Under the pieces are notes generated by a model that saw only the letters and a list, made by a program, of their open reading frames with translations, searched no databases and was not told where the DNA came from. The translations under genes were made by a program, and so were the position numbers. A stretch of DNA of 64,000 nucleotides from Benincasa hispida. Taxonomy: Eukaryota; Streptophyta; Magnoliopsida; Cucurbitales; Cucurbitaceae. The stretch spans positions 1,008,465 through 1,072,464 of the forward strand of contig NC_052354.1 of assembly GCF_009727055.1 (NCBI RefSeq), given 5' to 3'. This document shows positions 42,790 through 55,088 of this stretch, in pieces (the stretch's first letter is position 1; the number at the start of each line of letters is the position of its first letter).

Positions 42790-45700
42790 TCAATAAGACT
42801 TTTATTTGCCACAACCCCGCTATTATCACAATACAGTGTGATAGGAAAATCCATATTTGAAACAACTTCCAAATCTAAAAGTAACTTCCTCAGCCAAAAA
42901 CCTCCTTAGCTTTTCACAAGCGGCTACGTATTCGACTTCTATAGTGGAGTCTGCGATGCATCCTTGCTTGATGCTTCACCATACTCCACCCCCAATCAGA
43001 GTAAACACTGACCCCGATGTCGATTTGGAGAATCTTTATCGGTCTGAAATTAGAGTCTTGTATCTGTAAGGATCAGATCCTTATCTCCATACATGAGCAC
43101 GTAGTCCCTCGTTCTCCGAAGATACTTGAGGATTGTCTTGACCGCCGTCCAGTGATCAAATCCTGGATTGAACTGATACCGACTGCAATCCCTACTGATA
43201 ACAAATTCAGGTCTAGTACACAACATTGCATACATCAAGCTTCCTACAGTAGAAGCACAGGGAATCCGTCTCATCTCCTCAACCTCTTGAGGTGCCATAA
43301 CATTGATCCTTAGACAAAACGTATTCCATGCCTAAAGGTAATAAGCCCCTCTTGGAATCCTGCATCCTGTACCTGAAACATTTGATCAATGTCGATGCCT
43401 GAAACAGGGTAACCGTTGTTTCTTACGATCCGAATGATTTGGATCCCGAGAACATACTATGCCTCACCCAAATCTTTCATTTGGAACTGGGCAGCTAGCC
43501 AACTCTTAATGTCAGTTAGATAACCTACATCATTCCAATGAGTAGGATATCATCCATATACAGTACCAAGAAAGATACTGAACTGTTGATGGCCTCTTGT
43601 AAACACAAGCTCATCAACATTCTGATCAAAGCCAAATGACTTGACAACAGTGTCAAATCTGATGTTCCAAGATCTAGATGCTTGTTTCAGCCATAAATGA
43701 CCTATTAAGCTTGTAAACTCTTTGCTCTTGATCTGGAACTATGAACCCTCTGGTTGAGTCATATAGACGGTCTCTTCAAGATTATCATTAAGAAAGGCAG
43801 TCTTGTCGTCCATTTGCCATATTTCATAATCATAAAATGTGGCCATGGACAGGAGAGCCGATAGACTTGAGCATGACAATAGGTGAGAATGTTTCTCATA
43901 GTCAACTCCCTCAACCTAGGTATAACCCTTCGCCACAAGTCTAGCTTTAAAGGTTTCACCTTTCCATCTACACCTCTCTTTCGCTTAAAGATCCACTTAT
44001 ACTCAATAGGTCTTACCTCATCAGGTGGATCAAAAGCTTCAGACGTTATTGAAGTACATAGACTCTCATTTCCTGGTTCATGGCTTTAACCATTCATCTT
44101 TGTCAATATCCTCCATTCTTTCTTAAAAAACAACAATCCTCGACTCCATCAATTGTAATGACGTTTTTGGTTCAGTCAAACCCATGTAGTGATCCGATGG
44201 GTTCATAACCCTCCCACTACGTCAAGGCAGTCTCAACTCTTGAGCTGGTTGGCTGGATGTACCGACCTCAACAACTCTTGTTGAACCCCAGCAGTCTCAG
44301 TCTCACTAGAGATTTCACGTAAAACGAGCTTACTTCGTGGCTTATAATCCCTCATGTGGTCTTCTTCCAAGAAGATAGCATTTGTAGAAATAAACACTTT
44401 GTTCTTACTGGATCATAGAAGTATCCACCTCTCGTTTCCTTGGGTAGCCTACAAAGAGGCAAACCTTCGAACAGGTTCCAACTTCTTTGGATTAGTGCTA
44501 GCACATTGCCGGACAGCCCAAATTCTAAAGTGGCGTAAACTACCTTTACGGTCTCTCCATAACTCAAAAGGCTTTTAGAAACACTTTTTGTGGGAACGTT
44601 GTTCAGGATATAACATGCAGTTTGCACTGCATAACCTAAAATGAGTCTGGAAGATGAGCATAACTCATCATAGACCGAACCATGTCCCACAAGGTTCCAT
44701 TTCTCCTTTCTAATACACCATTCTTGAGGTGTACCGAGGGCCGAGAGTTAGGACACAATCCCATGTTTTTATCATATAGTTCTGGAATTGGAGGTCCATA
44801 TACTCTCCACCACGTCAGATCGTAGTATTTTTATCTTCTTAACTAACAAGTTTCAACTTCAGCCTTTATACTCATTGAACTTGTCAAGGGCTTCAGACTT
44901 ACGTTGCATTGGGTAGAGATACCCAACCTTGAATAATCATCTATGAAAGAGATGAAAATTCCATACCCATCTCGAGTCTAACATTCATCGAACCACAGAG
45001 GTCTGAATGTACAAGCTCCAAGGCTTCCTTGGCTCTGTAACCTTTTCCAGTAAAAGGTCGTTTGGTCATCTTGCCTTCGAGGCATGATTCACATACCGGC
45101 AAGGAGTTTTCTTCTAAACTCTTTAGAAGTTCACTTTCACCAACTTCTCAATTCTATTGAGGTTGATGTGACCTAACCTTAGATGCCAAAGATGGGCGTT
45201 TTTCTTAGGAGAAACTTTTGGTCTTTTAACTGTTGTTGTCGTACTGAATATTTCAGTGTTAAACAACGCTTTTATGACTAACAATCTTAGTTCATATAAG
45301 TTATTTTCCACTGAACCATAACCAATCTCCATTCCATTCTTGAAAATAAACACTTTATTCTCAGAAAAGGAGACGATATAGGCTTGTTCAATGAGACAAG
45401 AAACCGAGATCAAGTTCATCTTAATATGAGGAACTACAAAAACATTTATCCAGTAACAGATAACTTTTCTTGTCAACAAATAACTTCAGCCTGCCTACAG
45501 CAACAGTTGAAAGAACCTCACTAGTACAGACTCGAAGAGTCATCTCTGCTTGTGGCAACGTTTACCAGGAACTTAATCCTTAGTAAGAGGAACTGACATG
45601 ATTAGTAGCACCTGAAGCAAGGATTCAGGGAAAATCATCATTCTCTATCAAACATGTCTCCAAGACCAATAAATCATATTTACTGTCTTGTCTCCTTTTT

Positions 45701-45870
45701 TGGAGTGTAGTGGGATCGAGGTTGTTTACCACAAAATTTTTTTCACACGATTCTTTCCACTTTAAGTAATCGGTCATATTAAAATCTTTAGACGGAAATA
45801 CTAACGAGTTGCTGAAAAGAAAAACACATTGACCTATGTTAGGTTTTAAGCAAATACCCATTGTAAAACA
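42790..45870 (-). pseudogene. Copia element D pol (heavily broken)
   Basis: Minus-strand order: protease region near 45620-45680 (KYDLLVLETCLIENDD), GAG-pre-integrase (HLRLGHINLNRIEKLVK, about 45130-45190), integrase (44350-45110), RT (43320-44340), and the RT-RNase H connection (RIPCASTVGSLMYAMLCTRP, about 43210-43270). It ends at RNase H near 42790 with no 3' LTR. Same family as A, B and G, but more decayed, with many one-base gaps. Directly downstream of the sugar-transporter remnant. Confidence 0.82.
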
Positions 45871-46160
45871 AACACAACATCCAATAAGGTTTTAGAAAAA
45901 CTAATATGAACCCGTGTGACATCTAGTTTCACAATGATGCTTCAAAAGTTTAGGATAAAAGCCACCGAAGGGAGGTCAATTATCCCTTCTCTGAATTGAG
46001 AAGTTCTAAACCAGTCATTAATACCAGAAAAACTCTTGCTCCTATAACGACTAGCCATCATTGATTTGGTCAAGAGATCATAACTTACTTAACAATCTTT
46101 TGTAAGTGTGACCCGCCATTTTAGGCCCTAGAGGTCTGCCCCAAAAAAGCCAACTCGAAG
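45871..46160 (-). mobile_element. Copia element D leader, gag missing
   Basis: Short stretch homologous to the leaders of A and B (CTTTTGTAAGTGTGACCCGCC). As in B it follows the protease region without a gag frame. Cut by the gap at 46161. Confidence 0.5.
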
Positions 46161-46260
46161 NNNNNNNNNNNNNNNNNNNNNNNNNNNNNNNNNNNNNNNN
46201 NNNNNNNNNNNNNNNNNNNNNNNNNNNNNNNNNNNNNNNNNNNNNNNNNNNNNNNNNNNN
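46161..46260. other. Assembly gap (exactly 100 N)
   Basis: Run of exactly 100 N, the usual convention for a gap of unknown size. Confidence 0.98.
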
Positions 46261-47011
46261 ACTTTTGCACAGAGCTTCAACTTTGAGAGTCGGAAGAATT
46301 CTCTGCTCGGAGACTCACTTCTTAGCCTAGTCTCGTCGTTCTCCCGGATCTACTCTGTAAAGTCACTTCAGACCAACCTCTCTCTCAGTATCAGTATATG
46401 CACGTCTCTATGTATCTATGTATATCTTTCAGAGAATTTGAAGAAGTTATTTATAGGCAAGACCTTGGCTCTTTAAATTTGTGGTCCCCACTGTATAGTT
46501 ATGGTAGTTCCTGAAATGGCAAAATGGAAAATTCCTTTCTGTTACGCAATCAATCCGTCAGAAATGCACAACTAAAAGCTGTACACTTGTTAGAATCTTC
46601 CGCAAATGCATTGCTCCTTACATCTTTGATCTATCGCCGCATGCGGTGTTGTTTTTTATTACCGCATGCAGTTGAAATTGCGTTGATCGCTAAAGCTTAG
46701 GATTGATTGTCGCATGCGTCGTCATTGCGTTGATCATCTTTTCGTTCTTGATTGATGGGCACAATGTGATGTAGATACATTTTACATTTTGTCTTCGAGC
46801 CATTAACGCATGCGGTGACCTATTTCCTGCAAAACAGAGACTGAAACATTCTATTCGCCATCACAATGGTGTTAGTGGGCGTATTTATGACATTTCATAA
46901 TTTTTCGTATTTCTTAGCCAATTTGTATATGATTGACGCAACTTTCCCCCTCTTTTTGCCACAATATCTAAATAAAACAGTATAAATAACTTGTATTTCT
47001 ACAAGTTATCA
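46261..47011 (-). mobile_element. Ty3/gypsy LTR fragment, inverted
   Basis: The right edge ACAAGTTATCA reads TGATAACTTGTAGAAATACA on the minus strand, the same start as the plus-oriented LTR at 48204. It shares GCATGCG/CGCATGCG words with that LTR. Its orientation is opposite to the adjacent gag, so it is not the 5' LTR of the same copy. Its other end is lost in the gap. Confidence 0.6.
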
Positions 47012-47830
47012 AAGACCCCCACGCACATTTGACCAGCTTCGTGGAAATTTGCAATACTTTCTCCATTCCCGGCGTGACTCCGGAAGGAATTAGACTGTAC
47101 CTCTTCCCGTACACACTTAGGGATGAAGTGAAGAGGTGGGCTCATTCGTTGGAGCTGAATGAAATTAATTCTTGGGACCAGTTGGTCGAGTGATTCATGA
47201 AGAAATTCTTCCCGCCCGCAGTCAACGCATGAAGACGGAGGGATGTGTTGAATTTTGAACAGATGGAAAACGAGACTTTCAGCACCGCCTGGGTGCGATT
47301 CAGAAGATTGGTAAAGAACTATCTACATATCGGGATTCTTGATTGCATTCTGATGGAAACCTTTTACAACGGCCTGGACAGATCAACGAAAGTTGTTGTT
47401 GAGACCTCCGCAGCAGGAGGATTTATGGAAAAAAACCTACATTGAAGCCAAGGTCATCTTGGATCACATTTCGCAAAACACAATGACTGGGTAGACAATA
47501 GGTACAGGGGAAGAGGCCCAGAGAGAAGAATAGCAAAAAATGCCATTGTACTAGCTGATACAATGACAACATTGGCCGCACAAATGGTTGCAGTAACCTC
47601 ACTCCTCCAGACGATGACAATTAATCAGGAAACACTCTCTCAAGGTGCAGCGTAAGTCAATACTCTGGCACAAGTGGCAGTGATCAGCTGTGCATAATGC
47701 GGAGGAGGTCATTCAGCAAAAATGTGCCCATCGAACCCACAGACAGTGTCTCAGTCTGAATAACCCGCTACAGGGCAACACATATAACCCAGTTGGTGGA
47801 ACCATCGTACTTCATTGGGAGGTACCATGA
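47012..47830 (+). pseudogene. Ty3/gypsy (Athila/Tat-like) gag remnant
   Basis: Translation matches the Retrotrans_gag domain: DPHAHLTSFVEICNTFSIPG, then LRDEVKRWAHSLELNEINSW, METFYNGLDRSTKVVVE, and a knuckle-like CGGGHSAKMCPSNPQ near 47697-47740. Five stops (47191, 47230, 47653, 47695, 47761) sit where CGA or CAA/CAG is plausible, consistent with C-to-T change on the coding strand. One-base frameshifts occur near 47430 and 47490. The start of gag is missing, and no pol follows. Confidence 0.78.
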
Positions 47831-48203
47831 CTGCGAGATGTCAGAGGATGATAGAAACAATCCTAGAATCGAGGAAACCTCTAGATTTCATCAAAGGTTT
47901 GAATCAGAGTCACCACCAATAAGAGAATCGCACAAACCAACCTTCCTCATCAAAACAATCTACAAATGCATCGTCTTGTAAGCTCTACTGAAGCAGTATA
48001 TCGAGGAAAAATGATGCGGTTATGCAATCCCAGCGATCTTTGCATAGAGGAATTTGGACGTCCAGGTGGGCAACTGGCAGCGAGTTTCGAAATAGAACAC
48101 TGGTAATGGCTACTAAGTAATTCAGAAGTCCCCCCCTGGATCTTATGGGAAGGAACATTGTCAGTGTGAGCATTGTGCCAGGCAAGTCTGAGCGCCTGCG
48201 GGG
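47831..48203 (+). mobile_element. Gypsy internal remnant between gag and LTR
   Basis: Degenerate sequence with no recognisable pol domain, ending in a G-rich stretch (GCCTGCGGGG) just before the LTR start, where a polypurine tract is expected. A large internal deletion removed protease to integrase. Confidence 0.4.
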
Positions 48204-49380
48204 TGATAACTTGTAGAATACAAGTTATTGTATGTTGCTGTTATATAGATATTGTGGCCATAAAGATGAGTAAATATGCCATCCGATTGTATGAAAATTA
48301 GCTTAGAAATACAATAATTATGAAGATGGAAGAAAGATATCTCTACTCTTGTTTTGCAGAAACGCAAAGTCCACTGCTTGCGATCAAGGCTCAGACAACG
48401 GATAAACGCATCTCCTGGCACATTGCGCTCGTCAATCAACAATGAAGAGACGATAATCAATGACAGCGCATGCGACAGTCGATCCAGAGCGAATTTCACC
48501 GCATGCGATAATAAAAACAACATGCCATGTGAGCACCGATCTGAAAGATGCAGCTAAGCAACGCAAATGCGAGGATTGTGACGACGTGTGCACTAACCGT
48601 TGTGCAGGATTCGATCGGTCGATTGCATAACAAAAGAATAATATCACCCACCATCTTCGGAATTTTCCGATACAAAAAGGGGTCCGCCAAGAGTCAAAGT
48701 TTCACCTATAAATACGTCCAAAACTCAGTGAAAAATATATTTATATGGGCAAATTGATGCTAGATTACTGAGAGAGAGGGCGGCTGATGCTGATCGGAAG
48801 AAATTCGGGAAGAGAAGAGACAAGGCAGAGTTGAGGTCTCAGATGCGTTCTACCAAAATCCTCGCCACAAAGCCTCTATACTTAGATCCCTACTACGGAG
48901 CAAGCCTGAGAGGGAAGCTCATCCTTCCACACGATCCATCCACGCCGCAAGAAAATCTCCATCCCAGATCGCGCCAAGACGTTGGCGCTATTTTGTATTT
49001 GTTTCTAATCTTTCAATCACTGATATTTCATCTTCTTAAGTCTCTTCATTTACAAATCATGTATCAGACGCTGTAATTAGAAATATTAAATGTTCTCATC
49101 GTTTCCATTCCCACTTTTTCTGCTATTTCTGTTTCCTCGTCTGACGTTTCTTCCGAAAGTCTCTTTAATCCCTTGGTAATTAATTGTGATTAAACGAGTA
49201 CTTAATGATGTGGCTAAAGAGATTAACGCGTTTAGCTAAGGCATGCTAGAGACATCTTCACCTGTGAGGCGAAGTGAAGATGCCTTCTGATACTGATCGG
49301 AGAAATTAGAAGAATGTGTTTACTAGAGCGAGAAGTAGTACTTCCCAGATATGGGAAGCAACCTCTGCTTCATTACGTTC
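48204..49380 (+). mobile_element. Ty3/gypsy LTR, plus orientation
   Basis: Starts TGATAACTTGTAGAATACAA after a G-rich tract, like Athila-type LTRs. It contains GCATGCG words shared with the inverted LTR at 46.3-47.0 kb and a TATAAATA-like box near 48709. The right end is not defined; copia LTR homology begins by 49391. Short ORFs within it are not genes. Confidence 0.55.
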
Positions 49381-49390
49381 GTCCCTGTGA

Positions 49391-50543
49391 TTATATCATA
49401 TATAATTTAATAATTTAATATCATATAGTAACTCAAATTCCCTCTTGTTAATTTGAACACTTCAAACTAGCCCAAAAACTGATTCTCAACCTGAATCCAT
49501 TGAGCTACCAAAGGACCTTATGACCTATAGCTTGAGCTCCAACAATACGTGAATAACTAACTAAACTCTTTAATCATGATATCCATCATTCCGTTAACTG
49601 TCAGGATTTCACTAAAGCCCGACAGTTGCACTCTTCGCACTAAGATATATTTTTTGTCCATCGGATATAACCAATCAACAGTACATGACCCTTCACAAAT
49701 TGCTCATAAGTACAGCTTATATCAATTTGTCGTTTTTGTCCCTATAGTTACATCTAACTCCTTAAATCCACCGGTTTCTCAATGAATGATACATCATAGT
49801 CCCGCTATGAGTAAACCCTTCTCAGACCAAGAGAATGTGTGCGCCACATTGTTCAAGCCCCGGATCAGGCCTTATGGAGCAATTTTTCTACTTACCCTAT
49901 TTGGAGGAATGAAGTGAATTCCGTCTGTGTTGTAGCTGAGTTTCCAGCTCCCCAATCAGACGAATCCCCAAAGTGGGAGTTTTGAGTCGCGATCTGGCTA
50001 TTCACACCCATGCAATAAAAAAACCGACCTCACAGGCAGGAGTTTACAACTCACTCAGGATTTAGGTCATGTTACCTATGGTCATCCTAGTGAATGAAAG
50101 TCTCTTTCATGAACGATGTTATATAACAAGACTAAACATTTCGTGGGTCCAGTCTTATACAAACTCTTTGTAAGAGCATCTCGCTCACATGTCTAATACA
50201 CGAATGATCAGGATTAGACCATTTGTAGTACTTTACAACATTTGTAACACCTACAAAGCGGGTTGCTCGTAGTGTCACCAAGAGTAAAGTTTGTCTCCTG
50301 TTATCCATAAACTACAGACATTTAGGAATCACTTAAAGCACGATCCACTCGATGTCTCAACATACATGCTTAAGTTAAAACGATAACCAGGATCTTTAGT
50401 TTATTGTTTTGGTGGTTAATGGCACTAAAAATATCTCATATTTCATAGACTAAAGTGAATATATATTATATATCACAAAATTTTGTTCATACATGTTTAC
50501 AAAACTACAGGACCCTATGAGATTTAGGGCATCAACCCCAACA
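49391..50543 (-). mobile_element. Truncated copia LTR of the A/G family
   Basis: Aligns with the right-hand (minus-strand 5') half of LTR G and LTR A, from ATTATATCATATATAAT to the terminus ATCAACCCCAACA at 50543. The other half of the LTR, including the CGATCG cluster, is missing. Confidence 0.75.
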
Positions 50544-51120
50544 AGAAGAGGTTATTCTTTTAAGTACTAATTCCACGTCTTTGAACAAGGGGTCCCACCC
50601 TTTTCATTGGCCCCAAGAGTGACTCGGTTTAGTGATTGGATCACAAATCAATGTCCATCATAGATCAGTGGGGCTTAAGGAGCAAGATGTAATCTCGGGG
50701 GATAATAGAATTTCACCCAGCCGTTATTACGACAATCTGTGAAGGATGAGTTATCGATTACGGTTAAATCAAGTGGACAGAAATATATCTATAGTGAGGG
50801 GAGTGCAACTATGGGCTTTAGTGGAGTGACCCGGTAGTTAATGAATGTTGTCTAATTCGATTTAAGAGTTTTAGTCAATTAATCTCGAATTGTTGGAGCC
50901 CATGATCTTGTAGGTTCATTAGGTCCCCTTACTAACTCTAAACGGATAAACCTTAAAATAGCATGATGAGTAAATTTGAAACATTCAATTTGAATTAAGA
51001 GAATCAGTAATTATATAGGATATAATTACATGTTTAATTATCGAATTAAACGAAATTGAAGAATTGGATAATATTTAGATTTGATTTAGGATATTAGTTA
51101 CATGAATAGAGATTATTCCA
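50544..51120 (+). mobile_element. Inverted copia LTR fragment
   Basis: Reverse complement of the 51927-52500 part of LTR H, for example TTGAACAAGGGGTCCCACCC against its counterpart near 52450. It starts exactly where the 49391-50543 fragment ends. With LTR H it forms an inverted repeat of about 575 bp arms around an 0.8 kb spacer. Confidence 0.7.
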
Positions 51121-51192
51121 CATCAGAACCATTTTCAATACTACCTATTAAAAACACACCAAACTAAAATTACCCTGAATTGAGTGCTTAAA

Positions 51193-51208
51193 TCATGTTC
51201 TGATACCA
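51193..51208 (-). other. Primer-binding site of copia element H
   Basis: The minus strand reads TGGTATCAGAACATGA two bases inside LTR H, matching the TGGTATCAGA type. About 80 bp of leader remains before homology is lost at the inverted fragment. Confidence 0.75.
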
Positions 51209-51210
51209 AT

Positions 51211-53327
51211 TGTTGGAGTTAATAACAATAAGAAGAAGCAATTATAATTATTAAGCACTCTAATTCATTAAGTTTAGCATTTAAGAAAGCATGTTTATTA
51301 GGAAAAGAGGGTTTCAGAATTTATCTTTGAAGAACTTCTTCAATCCACAAAATTAGCTTGAATCTTCACTCCAAATGGTTGTAGACCATCATTTGATCTT
51401 CCCTACTATTCTCTTGGACCTTAGATTGGATTGTGAGATCCAAGAAGAGTTTGAATTCAAAGGAATTTTTGGAGAGGAAGACTAGTTTTTTGTGTACACA
51501 AGTTGAAGAAGTCTTCTTCAACAAAACAGCTTGTTTACAAACTGCATGTCCCAAATCTGAGCTGAATGTAAATTATTTTTATTCCAGATCCAGTATGCAA
51601 TCACATTGCATAGAGGCTTGACACCACATACTTAAAGAATTTAAGTGGGCACTAGTGTCAAAAGTGGGAATAACCCCTTTAATTTTGAAAATTGGTTTAA
51701 AATCAATTTTTGATAAAATTAAATCAATTTTAAATTTTAATTTAATTTCAAAACCAAATTTTAAAAAATTATTTATATAGTTTGAATTTTCACAAAATTC
51801 AAAATTTCAATTTTCAATTTTAAATAAAATTAATTCAAATAAGTTAATTTAAATAAAATTTATTTAATGAAACAATTTAATTAAAATAATTTAATATCTA
51901 ATATAAATTATTAAAGCATCAATTCCATAATCATAAATCTCTATTCATGTAATTAATATTTAAATCAATCTAAATATTATTCAATTCTCCAATTTCGTTA
52001 AATTTGATAATTAAATTTGATTATATCGTATATAATTACTGATTCTCTTAATTCGAATTTGAACGTTTCAAATTTACTCATCATGTTATTCTAAAGTTTA
52101 ACCCGTTTATGAGCTAGTGGGGAGCCTAATGGACCTACAGATCATGAGCTCCAATGATTCGAGATTAATTGGTTAAACTTTTTAAATTGAATTAATCAAC
52201 ATTCGTTAACTACTTGATCACTCCACTAAAGCCTAGCAGTTATACTCCACTCACTATAGATATATTTCTGTTCACTTGATTTAACCGTAATTGGTAACTC
52301 AACCCTTCACAAGTTGTTTATAATAACGGCTGGGTTAAATGTTATTTTCCCCATATTACATCTTGCCTCTTAAATCCACTGATCCTCAAATGAAGAATTA
52401 GTTTGTGATCCAATCACTGAACTGAGTCCCTCTCGAGCCAATGAGAGGGTGCGGCTCCTTGTTCAAGACCTGAAATCAGTACTTAAGAACTATCTCTCAC
52501 ATAATCCTAAAAGTGGTAGGAGTGAATTCCGTCTTGCATCATATGTCCCCAGCTATCTACTCAGTCTTACCTCTGAAATGGGAGGCTTATTGAGCTGGCT
52601 TGACCTATGTAACTCGACTTTAATCCTGAGCTAACTATGAATGCCAATTTATTCGGGATTTATCCTTAGATTTGCATAGGTATTTCCTCTTATGCAGTTT
52701 ATGCTTTTCAACTTTACAAATAAGCTCTATTTTGTTAAATTTCGACGTTATCTAATGAAGCAATTCATTTGGAGTTGACTTTAAACACAACCCTTTAATT
52801 AATTTTCAAAATAAGAGGGAACCAACTTTTGGTTGGAGAATTCCACATTGAAAATTTTTTATTTGGAAGTCTTCCTTATGTACTTCAACCCTGAACTTTG
52901 GGTTTGGGCCCAAAGGGTATTCATTTTTTTGGAAAGAGTGAGAAAATAGACCAACATGGGTTCGGTGGACGTCCCACACATGTGCAGCTGCCACCGTCCT
53001 CTGTACACAATCCTCTCGAAAGTTCTCAGTTCTCCTCTCCTATTTTTTCACTCCACTTTCCATTTTTTTATCAGTTAGTCAGAAAGGGTGTGTGTTCCGA
53101 GTAACAGTGCATTTTCGATCAGGTTGTTTTATCTTGGGACGACGTAGCAGTATTCCGACCTACTTGCACATTTTGGTAGAGCCAGAAACATCTTAAAGAG
53201 AGTAAGCTCTGTAACTCAGCCTATAACAAGCTTCTGTTTTGCAGGTTTTATTCTTTGCTCGACTGCCATGACCTAACCATTTACTGTTGTCCTGTTCATC
53301 ATCTGAGGGTCATGCCATTTTCCAACA
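51211..53327 (-). mobile_element. 5' LTR of copia element H (about 2.1 kb, clean ends)
   Basis: 2117 bp bounded by TGTTGGAG on the left and TTCCAACA on the right, so both strands start TGTTGG. Length agrees with LTR G (2115) and LTR A (2105). It adjoins a good primer-binding site on the left; the rest of the element is gone apart from about 80 bp. A diverged subfamily member relative to A/G. Confidence 0.82.
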
Positions 53328-53889
53328 ACTCTATTATCTAATATTTTTTTAATAAAATACTTTTTCCAATCATTATTCAATGTTTTATTTTTTTATTAAT
53401 AAAAAATGACAGTTAAAACTGTAGTATATTGACAGGAAATAAGGAATATTACTCTTTTATTTTCTGCACTTACACATTACTGAAAATAGAAAATAAATAC
53501 ACACTGATTAGATGTGCAATTATTCAATTATTTGTGTAGTGTATGAACCTAATTCTCTTCATATACTATTTGTTTATCTTACGATAGGACGGGGAACTAT
53601 TTGTACCTTACGTTAATGAAGAGTCTCATTGCATTTTCAAAAAAAGAATAGGTGTATTGGTTAAAAATAACTTCAAGGATTCTATTAGACTTGTTGTGAG
53701 TGAAAAAGTTTAGGAGAGTTATCCTTGTGACTATATTTGTAATTTGATTAATTAGTGTATATTATGCAATTGTTTGTTTCTTCTATCATCATAAGATACA
53801 CATCAAAGGTACAAAGTCTTAACTTGTATGTATATCTATTTATTATTTTTGTTCTTTGTTTCAATAATTTACTTAACTTTTATAATTTA

Positions 53890-54235
53890 GGAGGTATTTA
53901 ATAAATGGGTATGGATTATTAGATTGGGTGGATATTTATTGCCGTGTTTGTTAACCCATAAAGAAAACCTATGGGTTATTAAAACCCTCTTTTTTATCCA
54001 CTCAAAACTCCCATTTTTTATCCCCTCAAAACTAATCCTAAAAATCAATATATTTTCAACTCAACTCAACTCAACTCTGCACAACAAACACAAAATAATT
54101 ACCAACTCATCTCAACTCTGCAAACAAACACATACAATTTAACTCCTCAGATAATTTAACTCTCCAAATAATAATTACTAACTCAACTCAACTCAACTCT
54201 CTACTTTTATCACATACCAAACACACCCTTAATGA
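53890..54235. mobile_element. MITE-like sequence
   Basis: AT-rich block ending ACCAAACACACCCTTAATG, the complement of the common plant MITE-like start (AAGGGTGTGTTTGGT). It contains CTCAACTCAACTCAACTC repeats at 54058-54075 and 54182-54198. No convincing terminal inverted repeat or target duplication, so the call is weak. Confidence 0.3.
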
Positions 54236-54489
54236 CTTTTTGTAGGTTGTTGAAGGACAATCAATGCATGCAATATCTAGACAACAAATAGAACAAATTG
54301 GAGGTAACTGGATTTTTCAATCAATATTTTGTAATTTATAAAAGTTTATGATTCATCTCCAAATATATTGATACTAATTAATGTATCTTTCCTTTTTTTT
54401 TTTTTTTTATTATATCACTCTTGTAAGAATGCTTATTTTGATTATGTAGATTATAAGTGTTTTCTTTATTTCAACTTTAATGTGTAGCA

Positions 54490-55088
54490 AGGTATAAAAC
54501 ACAATAATAGTAATATGAACATAATCGAGAAAGCTATAAAAAAGTTCTTCCAAAAAACAGCTATAAAATGTTTATAAAAGCTATCATTTTTTTTTTTTTT
54601 TTGAACATCTGAAGGCTTATTATAACTTTTATTAAACAAATAGTTGTAGATGAAAATAAATGCTATAATACACAAACAATAACTTCATATTTGGGGTATA
54701 AATGTACTTTTATAGCTCTTTCGAAATGTTATATACATTTTATAAAGATCAAATATGGTGTGCAAAAACGCTATAAAAAATCTATTTTTTTTATAAAAAA
54801 AAAAAGTATTGTGATTAAAGCGGGTGGGAAAATCGAACCTCAAACTACGAGGTTGATAGTACAAGTACTATGCCAATTGAGCTACTCTCTTGTTGGCAAA
54901 AATAGTCTAGTATTTCATAGCGTGTTACTAAAGGCTATAAAATGGTTGGACTTTTATAGCATTTTAAAAATGCTAGAAGAAGTCTCATACTTTTAATAGC
55001 TTGGGTTGTCACGACTTTGCAGAAAACGTTATAAAAGATCTATTATTGCATTTTTTTAAGCTAATGTAGGCGTTTTTTTCTATAGTGT
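54490..55088. mobile_element. CACTA-like element fragment
   Basis: The right edge GTTTTTTTCTATAGTG reads CACTATAGAAAAAAAC on the minus strand, a CACTA-type terminus. Inward are many copies of GCTATAAAA and its complement TTTTATAGC, as in CACTA subterminal regions. No left CACTA end is obvious. It carries a tRNA-like stretch. Confidence 0.45.
54821..54890 (-). other. tRNA-like sequence (not a functional tRNA gene)
   Basis: On the minus strand an A-box-like TAGCTCAATTGG (54873-54884) and a B-box-like GGTTCGATTTT (54829-54839) lie at near-tRNA spacing. The acceptor stem, D stem and anticodon stem do not pair well. Best read as a tRNA-derived relic inside a transposon, perhaps SINE-like. Confidence 0.35.

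Noticed and set aside
48161..48757. Several overlapping 60-120 codon frames
   Set aside because: All lie inside the gypsy LTR, on both strands, with no domain signal.
54821..54890. Functional tRNA gene
   Set aside because: Acceptor, D and anticodon stems do not pair.
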